This document shows, piece after piece, positions 32,441 through 42,732 of a stretch of DNA of 64,000 nt; the stretch's first letter is position 1, and each line of letters starts with the position of its first letter. A program made the translations under genes and the position numbers. Location: assembly GCA_937864535.1 (NCBI GenBank), contig CALMJS010000012.1:1-64000 (forward strand), in the 5' to 3' direction. Source of the stretch: an uncultured Paracoccaceae bacterium. GTDB lineage: Bacteria > Pseudomonadota > Alphaproteobacteria > Rhodobacterales > Rhodobacteraceae. The notes beneath the pieces were generated by a model. It worked only from the letters and a program-made list of their open reading frames with translations. It made no database searches and was not told the origin of the DNA.

Positions 32441-32626
32441 GTTCTCTCCGCGCCCCTACATTAGGGGTCTAATGACGTCGATATGATGAGGAGGTTGCTT
32501 GTCCGTCAAAGCGTCATTGCCTAAACAGGGACCAAGACGGCCCCCTCGGAGCCAGTAAGCGATGTAAGGGGAGGGTCTTGAAGTGTCAACGCTGTGGGCC
32601 TCTGCGCCTCAATCAGGAACGAATTT

Positions 32627-33484
32627 ATGAACAAAATTGCTTCTTTTGCCGCAACCAGCTTGCTCGCCATGATGGCGGTAACGGCAAATGCTCAGGACGC
32701 AGCAGTAGACCTGCCGTCGGTCGACACGGTGGTCGCCACAGTCAACGGAACCGATATCACCGTCGGTCAACTGCTGGTCGCCCGCGCCCAGCTGCCGCAG
32801 CAGTATCAGTCGCTCCCGGCTGATGTGCTGTTCGACGGTCTGGTCCAGCAATTGATCCAGCAGAACCTGCTGGCCGAACAGGTAGAAGACCTGCCGCTCC
32901 GCGCACAAGTGGAACTGGATCTGAACACGCTGTCGATCAAGGCTGGCGTTGGCATTGCCGATCTGTCGGCCGAACTCGTCACCGACGAGGCCATTCAGGC
33001 CGCCTATGACGAAATGTTCGCGGAATTCGCACCGGAAACCGAATTCAACGCCTCGCACATTCTGGTTGCCACCGAGGAAGAAGCCATCGCCGCCAAGGCC
33101 CGTATCGACGCTGGCGAAGATTTCGCAGCCGTCGCCGCAGAACTGTCGCAGGATGGCTCGGCTGCCAATGGCGGCAATCTGGGTTGGTTCGGCAAGGGCA
33201 TGATGGTCGAGCCCTTCGAAGCTGCTGTTCTGGCTCTGGAGCCGGGTGCCGTATCCGAGCCGGTGCAAACCCAGTTCGGCTGGCACATCGTCAAACTGTT
33301 GGAGAGCCGCCCGACCGAAAAGCCGGCGCTGGAAACCGTGCGCGATCAATTGGCCCAGCAGGTCCAGCAGCAGGCCATCGACGCCCGTCTGGCCGAGCTT
33401 GAAGCCGACGCTGACATCACCCGCGCCGAAGCTGGCAGCATCGACCCGAACGTTCTGACCCACATCGAACTGTTGGACCAGTAA
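32627..33484 (+). CDS. Parvulin-type peptidylprolyl isomerase
   Basis: Start [23 protein letters not shown] (signal peptide); [14 protein letters not shown] and [23 protein letters not shown]...[11 protein letters not shown]. Confidence 0.93.
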   Translation: MNKIASFAATSLLAMMAVTANAQDAAVDLPSVDTVVATVNGTDITVGQLLVARAQLPQQYQSLPADVLFDGLVQQLIQQNLLAEQVEDLPLRAQVELDLNTLSIKAGVGIADLSAELVTDEAIQAAYDEMFAEFAPETEFNASHILVATEEEAIAAKARIDAGEDFAAVAAELSQDGSAANGGNLGWFGKGMMVEPFEAAVLALEPGAVSEPVQTQFGWHIVKLLESRPTEKPALETVRDQLAQQVQQQAIDARLAELEADADITRAEAGSIDPNVLTHIELLDQ

Positions 33485-33488
33485 TCAC

Positions 33489-34703
33489 ATGCCCCTTTCT
33501 CCGCTTGCTCCTGCCGCTTTCCCTGACCTGCCGGTGATTGAAGGCGTGCGTTTTGCCTCTGCTATGGCAGGTGTGAAATACCAGAACCGGACCGACGTTA
33601 TGTTGGCCGAACTGGCCGAAGGCAGCACCGTCGCCGGTGTCTTTACCCGCTCGGCCACTCGTTCCGCTAACGTGCTGGATTGTCAGGCCAAAAACGGCAA
33701 GACGCAGGCGGGTCGGGCCGCGATTATTGTAAACTCGGGCAACTCGAATGCCTTTACGGGTGGGCGCGGCGTCGAAGCCGTGGCCGCCCTGTGTGCCGGC
33801 GTTTCCGAACAGACCGGCATCGCTGCGGACCGGATTTTCACCTCGTCCACTGGTGTGATCGGTGAACCCCTGCCCTACGAACGCATCACCGCCAAGATCG
33901 GCGAGCTGAGCGCGAACCTGAGCGCTGACGGCATTGCTGGCGCGGCCAAGGCGATCATGACCACCGACACCTTCCCCAAGGGATCTGCGGCAGAAATCAC
34001 CGTTGATGGTAAGCCCGTTCGGATCGCAGGCATCGCCAAGGGATCTGGGATGATCGCCCCGGACATGGCAACGATGCTGGTTTACATCTTTACCGACGCC
34101 CTGATCGGCTATGAGGCGCTACAGGCGGTTCTGTCGGGCCTGACCGATAAGACATTCAACTGCATCACCGTGGACAGCGATACGTCGACCTCTGACACAC
34201 TGGTCATGGGGGCAACCGGCGCCTCTGGCGTCGATGTCACCGGCAACGCGGACTTTACCGCCGCGCTGCACAAGGTCATGCTCGACCTGTCGCATCAGGT
34301 CATCCGTGACGGTGAAGGCGCGACCAAGTTCGTTGAAATCCAGGTCACCGGGGCTGCCGACGACGCCGATGCTAAACGCGTCGGGATGTCGATTGCGAAC
34401 TCGCCCTTGGTCAAGACCGCCATCGCCGGCGAGGATGCCAACTGGGGCCGGATCGTTGCGGCTGTCGGGAAATCCGGCGCGGCTGCAGATCGCGACAAAC
34501 TGTCGATTCGGTTTGGCGACATCACCGTTGCGGAAAACGGCTGGCGTGCGCCCAACTACTCCGAAGCCGACACCAGCGCCTATATGAAGCGTCAAGAGTT
34601 GGTGATCGGAGTCGATCTGGGGATCGGAACCGGCGCATCGACGGTTTGGACCTGCGATTTGACCTATGAATACATCCGCATCAACGCGGATTACCGCTCG
34701 TGA
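33489..34703 (+). CDS. argJ: Bifunctional glutamate N-acetyltransferase/amino-acid acetyltransferase
   Basis: 404 aa; KGSGMIAPDMATMLVYIFTDA autocleavage-site region. Confidence 0.97.
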   Translation: MPLSPLAPAAFPDLPVIEGVRFASAMAGVKYQNRTDVMLAELAEGSTVAGVFTRSATRSANVLDCQAKNGKTQAGRAAIIVNSGNSNAFTGGRGVEAVAALCAGVSEQTGIAADRIFTSSTGVIGEPLPYERITAKIGELSANLSADGIAGAAKAIMTTDTFPKGSAAEITVDGKPVRIAGIAKGSGMIAPDMATMLVYIFTDALIGYEALQAVLSGLTDKTFNCITVDSDTSTSDTLVMGATGASGVDVTGNADFTAALHKVMLDLSHQVIRDGEGATKFVEIQVTGAADDADAKRVGMSIANSPLVKTAIAGEDANWGRIVAAVGKSGAAADRDKLSIRFGDITVAENGWRAPNYSEADTSAYMKRQELVIGVDLGIGTGASTVWTCDLTYEYIRINADYRS

Positions 34704-35104
34704 GTCGCAAGGTCATTCTGGTATCAGCGGTCGCGCTCATCGATGTCGATGGGCGCGTACTGCTGGCACAACGGCCGGAGGGTAAATCTCTGGCCGGGCT
34801 CTGGGAGTTTCCCGGCGGCAAGGTCGAACCGGGTGAAACCCCCGAAGAGGCGCTCATTCGGGAACTGCACGAAGAGTTGGGGATCGAAACCTGGAACTCT
34901 TGCCTCGCGCCGCTGACCTTTGCGAGCCATAGCTACGATGACTTTCACCTTTTGATGCCGCTCTTCGCTTGCAGGCGCTGGAATGGCACCCCGCAAGGCC
35001 GCGAGGGGCAGACCCTCAAATGGGTCAGGGCGCAGGATTTGCGCGATTACCCCATGCCGCCGGCTGATATACCATTGATACCGATACTCCGCGATTGGCT
35101 CTAG
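34700..35104 (+). CDS. mutT: 8-oxo-dGTP diphosphatase, MutT family
   Basis: 134 aa; Nudix box GGKVEPGETPEEALIRELHEELGI; 4-nt overlap with argJ. Confidence 0.92.
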   Translation: MSRKVILVSAVALIDVDGRVLLAQRPEGKSLAGLWEFPGGKVEPGETPEEALIRELHEELGIETWNSCLAPLTFASHSYDDFHLLMPLFACRRWNGTPQGREGQTLKWVRAQDLRDYPMPPADIPLIPILRDWL

Positions 35105-35183
35105 CGTCTCTCCTCTCGCGCTAAGGTGGTTCGTCACTCTCTGTGATATTCTGGAGGGGTTAACCAGAGCGGAGTGTTCCACA

Positions 35184-35315
35184 ATGTATCAAACGATCAC
35201 CATCGGTAGCAGCCTATCGATCCAAGGCATTTTCGTTTCAAACGCACCGGATGGACGCGTGGTGATTCGGGTCGATGATCGGACATTTGTCGGAAAACCA
35301 GTCAGAAAAGCCTGA
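35184..35315 (+). CDS. Small protein (43 aa), tandem paralogue 1; not in ORF track
   Basis: MYQTITIGSSLSIQGIFVSNAPDGRVVIRVDDRTFVGKPVRKA*; same length as, and 18/43 identical to, the ORF at 35468. Confidence 0.75.
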   Translation: MYQTITIGSSLSIQGIFVSNAPDGRVVIRVDDRTFVGKPVRKA

Positions 35316-35349
35316 CCGCGCTGATAAAAACGGTCTCTTTTGCCTATAT

Positions 35350-35379
35350 TTGTAACGCCGCACCGCAGAAACGTTACAA
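35350..35379. promoter_or_regulatory. Inverted repeat, candidate operator or stem-loop
   Basis: TTGTAACG-N14-CGTTACAA perfect 8-bp arms between the two 43-aa ORFs. Confidence 0.5.
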
Positions 35380-35391
35380 TGTGTCAAGAGT

Positions 35392-35419
35392 ATGACGGTT
35401 TTTCTATGCATCCTATAAT
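35392..35419 (+). promoter_or_regulatory. Putative promoter of the second 43-aa ORF
   Basis: ATGACG-N16-TATAAT; exact TATAAT -10 at 35414-35419. Confidence 0.5.
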
Positions 35420-35467
35420 TGTTGGTGCTACAAAAAGCTTAGCGATTAAGCTGAAAGGTCCGCGAAA

Positions 35468-35599
35468 ATGCTGAAAACGATCACAGTTGGGAGCTGCGTT
35501 TCTGTGCAGGGGCTTTTTGTTCGCCAACTCGATAATGGACGAATCATCGTCGATGTCGGTGGAAAAACCTATGAAGGCAAGCCGGCTTCGCGCCAGTAA
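35468..35599 (+). CDS. Small protein (43 aa), tandem paralogue 2; not in ORF track
   Basis: MLKTITVGSCVSVQGLFVRQLDNGRIIVDVGGKTYEGKPASRQ*; GAAAGG RBS-like sequence upstream; many I/V/L, K/R, F/Y exchanges relative to paralogue 1. Confidence 0.78.
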   Translation: MLKTITVGSCVSVQGLFVRQLDNGRIIVDVGGKTYEGKPASRQ

Positions 35600-35633
35600 C
35601 CCTTTAATCACTCACGCCAGCCTACCACTCAAT

Positions 35634-35667
35634 AAAAAAACCGGAGCAGGATCTGCTCCGGTTTTTT
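35634..35667. terminator. Bidirectional intrinsic terminator between small ORF 2 and infB
   Basis: AAAAAAA-CCGGAGCAG-GAT-CTGCTCCGG-TTTTTT: 9-bp GC stem flanked by A- and T-tracts. Confidence 0.9.
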
Positions 35668-35694
35668 AATTTTTGCGCCAAAGGAGGCAGCCCG

Positions 35695-38250
35695 TTACAG
35701 GCTGCGCTCGACCTCTTCGCGTTCGAAAATTTCGATGACGTCGCCGGGGCGGATATCATCGTAGTTTTCAAAGGCCATACCGCATTCCTGACCGGAAATG
35801 ACCTCTTTGACTTCGTCCTTAAAGCGCTTGAGGGTCTTGAGCGTACCTTCGTGAATAACCACGTCGTCACGCAGCAAACGCACGCCAGCCGAACGACGCG
35901 CCACGCCTTCGGTGACCAGACAGCCAGCAACCTTGCCAACGTTAGAGACCTTGAACACTTCCTTGATCGCGGCATAGCCGATGAAGTGCTCGCGGACTTC
36001 GGCAGAAAGCAGACCCGAGGCAGCCTTTTTCACGTCGTCCACGAGGTCATAGATCACCGAATAATAGCGGATCTCGACGCCCTTCTGGTTGGCGCTGTTA
36101 CGGGCCGGTGCGTTCGCACGAACGTTAAAGCCGATAACCGGGGCACCCGAGGCTTCGGCCAGACCAATATCGGTTTCGGTGATCGCACCAACACCGTAGT
36201 GCAGGACGCGCACGCGCACTTCGTCGTTGCCGATCTTTTCCATCGCCTGGACGATTGCTTCGGCAGAGCCCTGAACGTCAGCTTTGACCACGATCGGCAG
36301 TTCAGCAACGTTCTGATCGGCTTTGTGCTTGGCCATCAGCTGATCCAGCGTCGTTGCGGCACCGGCTGCTGCACGCTTTTCACGGGCGGCATGGGCACGG
36401 TAGTCCGCGATTTCGCGGGCCTGCGCTTCGGTCTCAACCACGTTCAGCACGTCGCCAGCCTCTGGCGTACCGTTCAGACCCAGCACTTCGACCGGAACCG
36501 ACGGACCGGCTTCTTCGACGCGGTCGCCCTTGTCGTTGATCAGTGCGCGGACCTTGCCCCACTGCTCGCCCACGACAAAGATATCGCCGCGCTTGAGAGT
36601 GCCGTGCTGGACCAGAACGGTCGCAACAGGACCACGGCCCACGTCTAACTGGGCTTCGATGACAGCGCCCTGAGCTGCGCGGTTCGGGTTCGCGGTGAGT
36701 TCCAGAATTTCCGCCTGAAGCGCGATGGCTTCGAGCAGGTTATCCAGACCCATGCGGGTTTTGGCCGAAACTTCGACGGTCTGGACGTCGCCGCCCATCT
36801 CTTCGACAACCACTTCGTGTTGCAGCAGGTCTGTGCGTACCTTGGTCGGGTTCGCATCCGGCTTGTCACACTTGTTGATGGCGACGATCATCGGAACCTG
36901 CGCGGCCTTGGCATGCGCAATGGCTTCGACGGTCTGCGGCATCACGGCGTCATCGGCGGCAACAACCAGCACCACGATATCCGTGACCTGAGCACCGCGA
37001 GCCCGCATCGAGGTAAACGCAGCGTGGCCCGGCGTATCGAGGAACGACAGAACCGATCCCGATTCGGTCGTGACCTGATAGGCACCGATGTGCTGGGTGA
37101 TCCCGCCAGCTTCGCCGGACACAACGTTCGCCTGACGGATCGCGTCGAGAAGCGAGGTCTTGCCGTGGTCAACGTGACCCATGATCGTGATAACCGGCGG
37201 ACGCGGCAGCAGGTTTTCGGGCTTGTCGACTTCGGTCTCGATCGCCTGTTCTACGTCGGAGTCAGACACACGCTGCACGCGGTGGCCGAATTCCTCGATG
37301 ATCAGTTCGGCGGTATCGGCGTCGATCGACTGGTTCTGGGTGGCCATAATGCCGTTCTGCATCAGGACCTTGACCACGTCAGCCACACGCTCGGCCATCC
37401 GGTTTGCCAGTTCGGCAACCGTGATCGCTTCGGGCAGCTGGACGTCACGCACGATCTTTTCGCGCTGTTGCTGACCGCCCATCGCCTTTTGACGAGCACG
37501 CTCTTGTTTGCGCTTCATCGCGGCCATCGAACGTTGACGACCACCTTCGCCACCGGCGAGAGCGTCATTGAGCGACAGCTTGCCCGAACGACGGTTGTCA
37601 CCTTCGCGGCCCGGCTTGGCCTTGACGACCTTTTCGCCACGCGCGTCGCCGCGATCGCGGTCAACCTTGCGCGGACCGGTCGAGGCGACATCACCACCCG
37701 CCGTCGTGCCGCGACGGTCATCACCGGCTGCCTGAGGGGCAGCCTGCTGGGTCGCAGCGGGCGCCTGACGCGCGGGCTTGGGTTCGACTTCTTTGGCCTT
37801 GCGCTCGGCAGCGATACGGACAGCTTCTTCAGCTTCCTTTGCCTTGCGCTCTTCTTCTTCCTGCTTGGCACGCAGCGCTTCTTCGCGCTCACGTTCCTCG
37901 CGTTCTTTGGCTTCCACCTCTAGCCGGCGACGCTCGCGCTCTTCTTCGCGGGCCTTTTCGTCGGCTTCGCGCTTAGCGGCTTCGTCGGCTTCGCGGGCCT
38001 TGGCCATCGCCAAGGCTTTCATCCGGCGTTCCAGTTCGGCATCAGAAATGCCGGCCGGGCGCTTGGACGGATCCCCAGCCAGCGGAGACCCGCCAGCGGG
38101 CTTGGCTCCGCCGGGCTTGGGTACAACAACCCGCTTGCGCTTGGTTTCCACCACGACATTCTTGGTCCGGCCGTGGCTGAAGCTTTGCTTCACGTTTCCA
38201 GAGCCGCCGCTACGAATGCCAAGGGGTTTTTTACCGTCGTTATCGCTCAT
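35695..38250 (-). CDS. infB: Translation initiation factor IF-2
   Basis: 851 aa; [28 protein letters not shown] motifs and charged N-terminal region. Confidence 0.99.
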   Translation of the reverse strand: MSDNDGKKPLGIRSGGSGNVKQSFSHGRTKNVVVETKRKRVVVPKPGGAKPAGGSPLAGDPSKRPAGISDAELERRMKALAMAKAREADEAAKREADEKAREEERERRRLEVEAKEREEREREEALRAKQEEEERKAKEAEEAVRIAAERKAKEVEPKPARQAPAATQQAAPQAAGDDRRGTTAGGDVASTGPRKVDRDRGDARGEKVVKAKPGREGDNRRSGKLSLNDALAGGEGGRQRSMAAMKRKQERARQKAMGGQQQREKIVRDVQLPEAITVAELANRMAERVADVVKVLMQNGIMATQNQSIDADTAELIIEEFGHRVQRVSDSDVEQAIETEVDKPENLLPRPPVITIMGHVDHGKTSLLDAIRQANVVSGEAGGITQHIGAYQVTTESGSVLSFLDTPGHAAFTSMRARGAQVTDIVVLVVAADDAVMPQTVEAIAHAKAAQVPMIVAINKCDKPDANPTKVRTDLLQHEVVVEEMGGDVQTVEVSAKTRMGLDNLLEAIALQAEILELTANPNRAAQGAVIEAQLDVGRGPVATVLVQHGTLKRGDIFVVGEQWGKVRALINDKGDRVEEAGPSVPVEVLGLNGTPEAGDVLNVVETEAQAREIADYRAHAAREKRAAAGAATTLDQLMAKHKADQNVAELPIVVKADVQGSAEAIVQAMEKIGNDEVRVRVLHYGVGAITETDIGLAEASGAPVIGFNVRANAPARNSANQKGVEIRYYSVIYDLVDDVKKAASGLLSAEVREHFIGYAAIKEVFKVSNVGKVAGCLVTEGVARRSAGVRLLRDDVVIHEGTLKTLKRFKDEVKEVISGQECGMAFENYDDIRPGDVIEIFEREEVERSL

Positions 38251-38882
38251 CTAGCTACTTTTTCCTTTCCGGTGGACCCATTTCCACCGTCAGTTTCGCG
38301 CAAGCCTTTCAGCTTTGCGGCTTCCTCTACAACACGATCGCTGAGTCCGCCAGTCGCGAGCGCGCCATGTATCACACTTTGCCGTCCGAAAGCCAAACCC
38401 AATTCCTGAGACGTCAGGCAATCGAAGTATCTGGCGCCCTGCGGCGTCCACAGTTTGGCCTTGCCACGGGATGACCCGTCATCGGCCTGTAGCAGCACAC
38501 GGACATTCTCACCGCCCGCCAGCCAACCTTTGACCTTTTCAAACCCGCAAACGGCTATGCCGGATTTACGCGCCAGAGCGATCAGATCAGCAACACGCCG
38601 GACGAGTTGACGTTCAACCTCGTCGGCCAGACCGTCGGGAACCTTGACCGCCATCTTTGCGGATCGGGAAAACTGCCCTTTGGTGGCCTGTTCAAGTATG
38701 GCGCGGTCTGCAGTCACCCACATCCCGCGGCCCGGTAGTTTTTCTAGAACGTCAGGGATAACCGTCCCGTCCGGTCCGACAACGAACCGGATCAAACCGG
38801 CCTTGGGCCCAATCTCGCCAGTGACGATGCACTTGCGTTCTGGGTCCAGTGCCCTGTCGTTATGTTTACCCCCACGAGTCAT
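38247..38882 (-). CDS. RNA-binding protein, YlxR (DUF448) family with L7Ae-like tail
   Basis: 211 aa; [24 protein letters not shown]...[16 protein letters not shown]; between nusA and infB. Confidence 0.9.
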   Translation of the reverse strand: MTRGGKHNDRALDPERKCIVTGEIGPKAGLIRFVVGPDGTVIPDVLEKLPGRGMWVTADRAILEQATKGQFSRSAKMAVKVPDGLADEVERQLVRRVADLIALARKSGIAVCGFEKVKGWLAGGENVRVLLQADDGSSRGKAKLWTPQGARYFDCLTSQELGLAFGRQSVIHGALATGGLSDRVVEEAAKLKGLRETDGGNGSTGKEKVAR

Positions 38883-38902
38883 TTTTCAAGGTTGCGAGGA
38901 AA

Positions 38903-40504
38903 TTACTCCTCGCCCTCCTCTTCTTCGTCCTCGTCGGACACCAGATCCGCCGGATCAACCCAGCCCAGCATTACGCGGGCGGTCATGATCAGGCTCTGGG
39001 CTTCTTCGAGGCTCACATCGTACTTTTCCAACACGCCTTCGTCCTTGACGCGCTGTCCATCCACGGTCGTCCAGCCACCGGCCAGTTCCCAGTCCGCACA
39101 GGTCGCAAAGTCTTCGAGCGTTTTGACACCATCCTTGGCCAAGGCTTCGACCATTTGCGGGGTCAGGCCTTCGAACTCGATCAGGCTATCTTCGGCACCC
39201 ATGGCGCGGGCGTTTTCCAGCGCCTTTTTGTTCTGGGCTTCCAGATAGTCGCGTGCGCGCGCCTGCAGTTCTTCGGCGGTGCCGTCATCCACACCATCGA
39301 TCACCAGCAGTTCGTCGATGTCGACGTAGGCCACTTCCTCGAGGTTGGTAAAGCCTTCGGACACCAGCAACTGGGCAAAGAATTCGTCCAGATCCAGCGT
39401 TTCCATGAACAGCTTGGTGCGGACTTCGAATTCGGCCTGACGACGCTTGGATTCTTCGGCCTCGGTCATGATGTCGATATCGAGTCCGGTCAGCTGAGAG
39501 GCCAGACGCACGTTCTGACCACGACGGCCGATCGCCAGCGACAGCTGCTCTTCGGGAACCACGACTTCGATTTTGCCGGCTTCTTCGTCCAGAACCACTT
39601 TCGACACTTCGGCCGGTTGCAGCGCGTTCACGAGGAAGGTCGGCATATCCTCGTTCCACGGAATAATGTCGATCTTTTCGCCCTGCAGTTCGTTCACGAC
39701 GGCCTGAACGCGGCTACCGCGCATACCGACGCAGGCACCAACCGGGTCAATCGAATTGTCAAACGATACGACGGCGATCTTGGCGCGCGAACCCGGATCA
39801 CGGGCAACGGCCTTGATCTCGATAACGCCTTCGTAGATTTCCGGCACTTCCATCTTGAACAGCTCGGCCATGAATTCCGGCGCGGTGCGCGACAGGAAAA
39901 TCTGCGGCCCTCGCTGTTCGCGGCGCACGTCCTTGACGTAGGCGCGAATGCGGTCGCCGGGGCGATAGGCTTCGCGGCCAATCTTTTCATTGCGACGCAG
40001 CACAGCCTCGCCAGCGCCGACGTCAACGATAACGTTGCCATATTCTTCGCGCTTGACGGTGCCGTTGATGATCGTGCCATGACGATCCTTGAATTCCGAG
40101 TATTGCTTGTCACGCTCGGCTTCGCGGACCTTTTGCAGGATCACCTGCTTGGCCGACTGGGCAGCGATACGGCCCAGTTCAACCGGCGGAACCTCTTCGG
40201 CATAGATGTCGCCAACCTGCGGGTCGGCCATGTACTGTTTTGCCTGCTGGACAGTCATTTCCGACTGATAGTTTTCCAGCAGCTCATCCTCGACGACGGT
40301 ACGGACGCGGGTAAAGGTCGCCTTGCCGGTCTTGCGGTCGATTTTGACGCGGATATCCATTTCCGAGCCGTAACGCGACTTGGCCGCACGGGCGAGCGAC
40401 TCTTCCATCGCTTCGACCACTAGACCGGGGTCGATCATCTTTTCGCGGGCCACCGCTTCGGCGGTTTGCAGCAGTTCAAGCTGGTTGGCAGAGGTAATTG
40501 CCAT
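38903..40504 (-). CDS. nusA: Transcription termination/antitermination protein NusA
   Basis: 533 aa; S1/KH region DPVGACVGMRGSRVQAVVNELQGEKIDIIPW. Confidence 0.98.
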   Translation of the reverse strand: MAITSANQLELLQTAEAVAREKMIDPGLVVEAMEESLARAAKSRYGSEMDIRVKIDRKTGKATFTRVRTVVEDELLENYQSEMTVQQAKQYMADPQVGDIYAEEVPPVELGRIAAQSAKQVILQKVREAERDKQYSEFKDRHGTIINGTVKREEYGNVIVDVGAGEAVLRRNEKIGREAYRPGDRIRAYVKDVRREQRGPQIFLSRTAPEFMAELFKMEVPEIYEGVIEIKAVARDPGSRAKIAVVSFDNSIDPVGACVGMRGSRVQAVVNELQGEKIDIIPWNEDMPTFLVNALQPAEVSKVVLDEEAGKIEVVVPEEQLSLAIGRRGQNVRLASQLTGLDIDIMTEAEESKRRQAEFEVRTKLFMETLDLDEFFAQLLVSEGFTNLEEVAYVDIDELLVIDGVDDGTAEELQARARDYLEAQNKKALENARAMGAEDSLIEFEGLTPQMVEALAKDGVKTLEDFATCADWELAGGWTTVDGQRVKDEGVLEKYDVSLEEAQSLIMTARVMLGWVDPADLVSDEDEEEEGEE

Positions 40505-40509
40505 TCTAC

Positions 40510-41112
40510 TTACTCCTCGTCGCCATCGATGATGGTTTCTACTTCGTCAAACTGGGCCTCGTCGATCTGGCCCTTATCCTTGCGACCGCGCAGAACTTCG
40601 CGGATCAATTCATCCGTCAGCACCAGCTTGGCGTCCGACAGCCAGTCGAACTTGAGGCCGATGGTGATTTCTTCGGCTTGATCATCCAGCGTGATCAGCA
40701 CTTCGTCGTCTTCGACACCGGCAAGCGCACCCTTGAACCGGCGGCGACCGTCGATCAATTCCGTCGTTTCGAGCTTGGCAACATAGCCTTCCCACTGCTC
40801 GAAATCCTTGAGGCGGGTCAGGGGCCGGTCGATACCGGGCGAAGACACCTCGAGGTCATAGGCCTCTACAATCGGGTCCTCGACGTCCAGAACCGCGGAA
40901 ATCGCCGTGCTGATTGCACCGCAATCATCCACTTCGATCGTTCCGTCGGGCCGCTGCGCCATAATCTGCAACGAGGTTTCCTTGGCCGATTTCTGCAGGC
41001 GTACCCGCACGACCTCAAACCCCATGTCTTCGATGACTGGGGTAATAATATCCGCGATCCGGCGGTCCAGTGCCGCCTTGGCGATCAGATCGTTCATCTG
41101 TTCTCCAAACAC
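40510..41112 (-). CDS. rimP: Ribosome maturation factor RimP
   Basis: 200 aa; [28 protein letters not shown]; internal Met at 41097 may be the true start. Confidence 0.95.
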   Translation of the reverse strand: MFGEQMNDLIAKAALDRRIADIITPVIEDMGFEVVRVRLQKSAKETSLQIMAQRPDGTIEVDDCGAISTAISAVLDVEDPIVEAYDLEVSSPGIDRPLTRLKDFEQWEGYVAKLETTELIDGRRRFKGALAGVEDDEVLITLDDQAEEITIGLKFDWLSDAKLVLTDELIREVLRGRKDKGQIDEAQFDEVETIIDGDEE

Positions 41113-41135
41113 AAAAAAACGGGCTCGCGGCCCGT
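41113..41135 (-). terminator. Intrinsic terminator of the substrate-binding protein gene
   Basis: Minus strand ACGGGC-CGCGA-GCCCGT followed by a T tract. Confidence 0.65.
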
Positions 41136-41226
41136 CGATCTTTCCCGGTGGAGCCTCAGGTCAGAACCATCGGCGCCGCTGTTGAGGGGTCGATAGGCGC
41201 ATTTTTCCCTGAATGCAAGGAAAACC

Positions 41227-42675
41227 TCAGGCCACCCACCAGCGTTCGGCAAAACGGGCATTATCCAGATGCCACAGGTTGCCAACTGTCTGCGGTGTCG
41301 CGATGCGCGCGCTGACACCATGTCGCCAATCGGCAAAGACCGGGATCACCGCCCCGCCATCGTCGCGCAAAATCGCCTGCATCTCGTGATAGAGGTCGCG
41401 GCGGCGATCGCTGTCCAGCTCCGAGCGAGCAGCGAGCAGCAAGGTGTCGAAGCGTTGATCGGCCCAACCCGAATCGTTCCAAGGCGCAGAGGACAGATAT
41501 CCGGCGCTGAACATCCAATCCTCGGTCACGCGGCCCGACCAGTCCCGCAAGGCAAAGCCGGCACCGGGCGTGGGCTGCAACGCAATCCCCGCAGCACCGG
41601 CAGAGGCCGCATAGACCCGCGCCGCCAAACCACCCGACAAATCGAGCGTTAGCCCGGTCAGTCCCGCCTGCGCCAAGTGCCAGCGTGCACGGTCGGGATC
41701 ATATGACACAGCGCCCAGCGCGGGATTGAAATAGGGATTTCCAGGACCAATCGGGCTATCACCCGCCAGCACCCCATGACCGCCCAGAACCTGATCCAAC
41801 ACAGCCTGTCGGTCGATCCCGAATTTCAGCGCACGACGAACGTTTATATTATCAAAGGGTTGGGTATTCGTCGGCATCGCAAAGCTGATATGGCGATTGC
41901 CCTGAACCTGCACAATCCGGTCCGCCCCATCCGCAGCCAGATCGGCAACATCGATCCGTCCAGCGGCAAGCGCCTCTGACTGAGCAGCGACATCATTCAT
42001 ACCGTAAAATTCTATACGGTCAAAATATCCGGCCTGACCGTCACGATAATGGCCGTTGACCCGAAGGGCTGTCATCCGCTCGCCCGGCTGGAAACGGTCC
42101 ACCCGATAGAGGCCGGTTCCGATCCCCTTCTGCATCGCGTCAGCCAAATGGGCATGGGGATAGATGATCAGATGGTAGTCAGACATCAGATAGGGAAAAT
42201 CAGCGTTTCCCTCATTCAGGACAAAGCGGACCTGATGATCCGATAGCCGATCAATGTGGAAAATCGCGTTTGCAATCGGGGCGGCGCCGGATTGGGTTCC
42301 CTTGTGCAGCAGGATCGATGCAATCACGTCATCCGCCGTAAAGGCCGCGCCGTTATGGAATTTCACCCCGCGACGCAGGTTAAAAATCCACTGGCGGGCG
42401 CTATCCGTCGCCTCCCAGCCGGTGGCGAGTTCGCCGCGCAGCGATCCATCAGCCGCAACTTCGGTCAGGGTATCGAAAACGGCACCATGCGCCGCCGCGA
42501 TCATAAAGGCCCCGGCGTGCGTGCGCCCGTCCCAACTGTCGGTAGACCATGCTCCCGACAGCCCGGCGCGCAGGGTACCACCGCGCGGACGTGCCTCAAC
42601 CGCAACGCCAGTCGCCATAAGAACGGCGGCTGCAACGCCCGAGTGAAAGAGCCTACGTCTGCTGATGGGTGCCAT
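41227..42675 (-). CDS. ABC transporter substrate-binding protein, peptide/solute family 5, Tat-type signal
   Basis: 482 aa; SRRRLFHSGVAAAVLMATGVAVEA; FNLRRGVKFHNGAAFTADDVIASI and NVRRALKFGIDRQAVLDQVLGGHGVLAGDSPIGPGNPYF. Confidence 0.9.
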   Translation of the reverse strand: MAPISRRRLFHSGVAAAVLMATGVAVEARPRGGTLRAGLSGAWSTDSWDGRTHAGAFMIAAAHGAVFDTLTEVAADGSLRGELATGWEATDSARQWIFNLRRGVKFHNGAAFTADDVIASILLHKGTQSGAAPIANAIFHIDRLSDHQVRFVLNEGNADFPYLMSDYHLIIYPHAHLADAMQKGIGTGLYRVDRFQPGERMTALRVNGHYRDGQAGYFDRIEFYGMNDVAAQSEALAAGRIDVADLAADGADRIVQVQGNRHISFAMPTNTQPFDNINVRRALKFGIDRQAVLDQVLGGHGVLAGDSPIGPGNPYFNPALGAVSYDPDRARWHLAQAGLTGLTLDLSGGLAARVYAASAGAAGIALQPTPGAGFALRDWSGRVTEDWMFSAGYLSSAPWNDSGWADQRFDTLLLAARSELDSDRRRDLYHEMQAILRDDGGAVIPVFADWRHGVSARIATPQTVGNLWHLDNARFAERWWVA

Positions 42676-42732
42676 TGCGCCCTCCTATGCCGAAATCAGA
42701 GCTTAGGGCGCTTTGATCGCCTCGTCCACGGG

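Noticed and set aside
29756-32464. Plus-strand ORFs (591 and 309 aa) opposite secA
   Set aside because: Antisense shadows of secA with no independent coding evidence.
38849-40423. 524-aa plus-strand ORF opposite nusA
   Set aside because: Antisense shadow; nusA frame is unambiguous.
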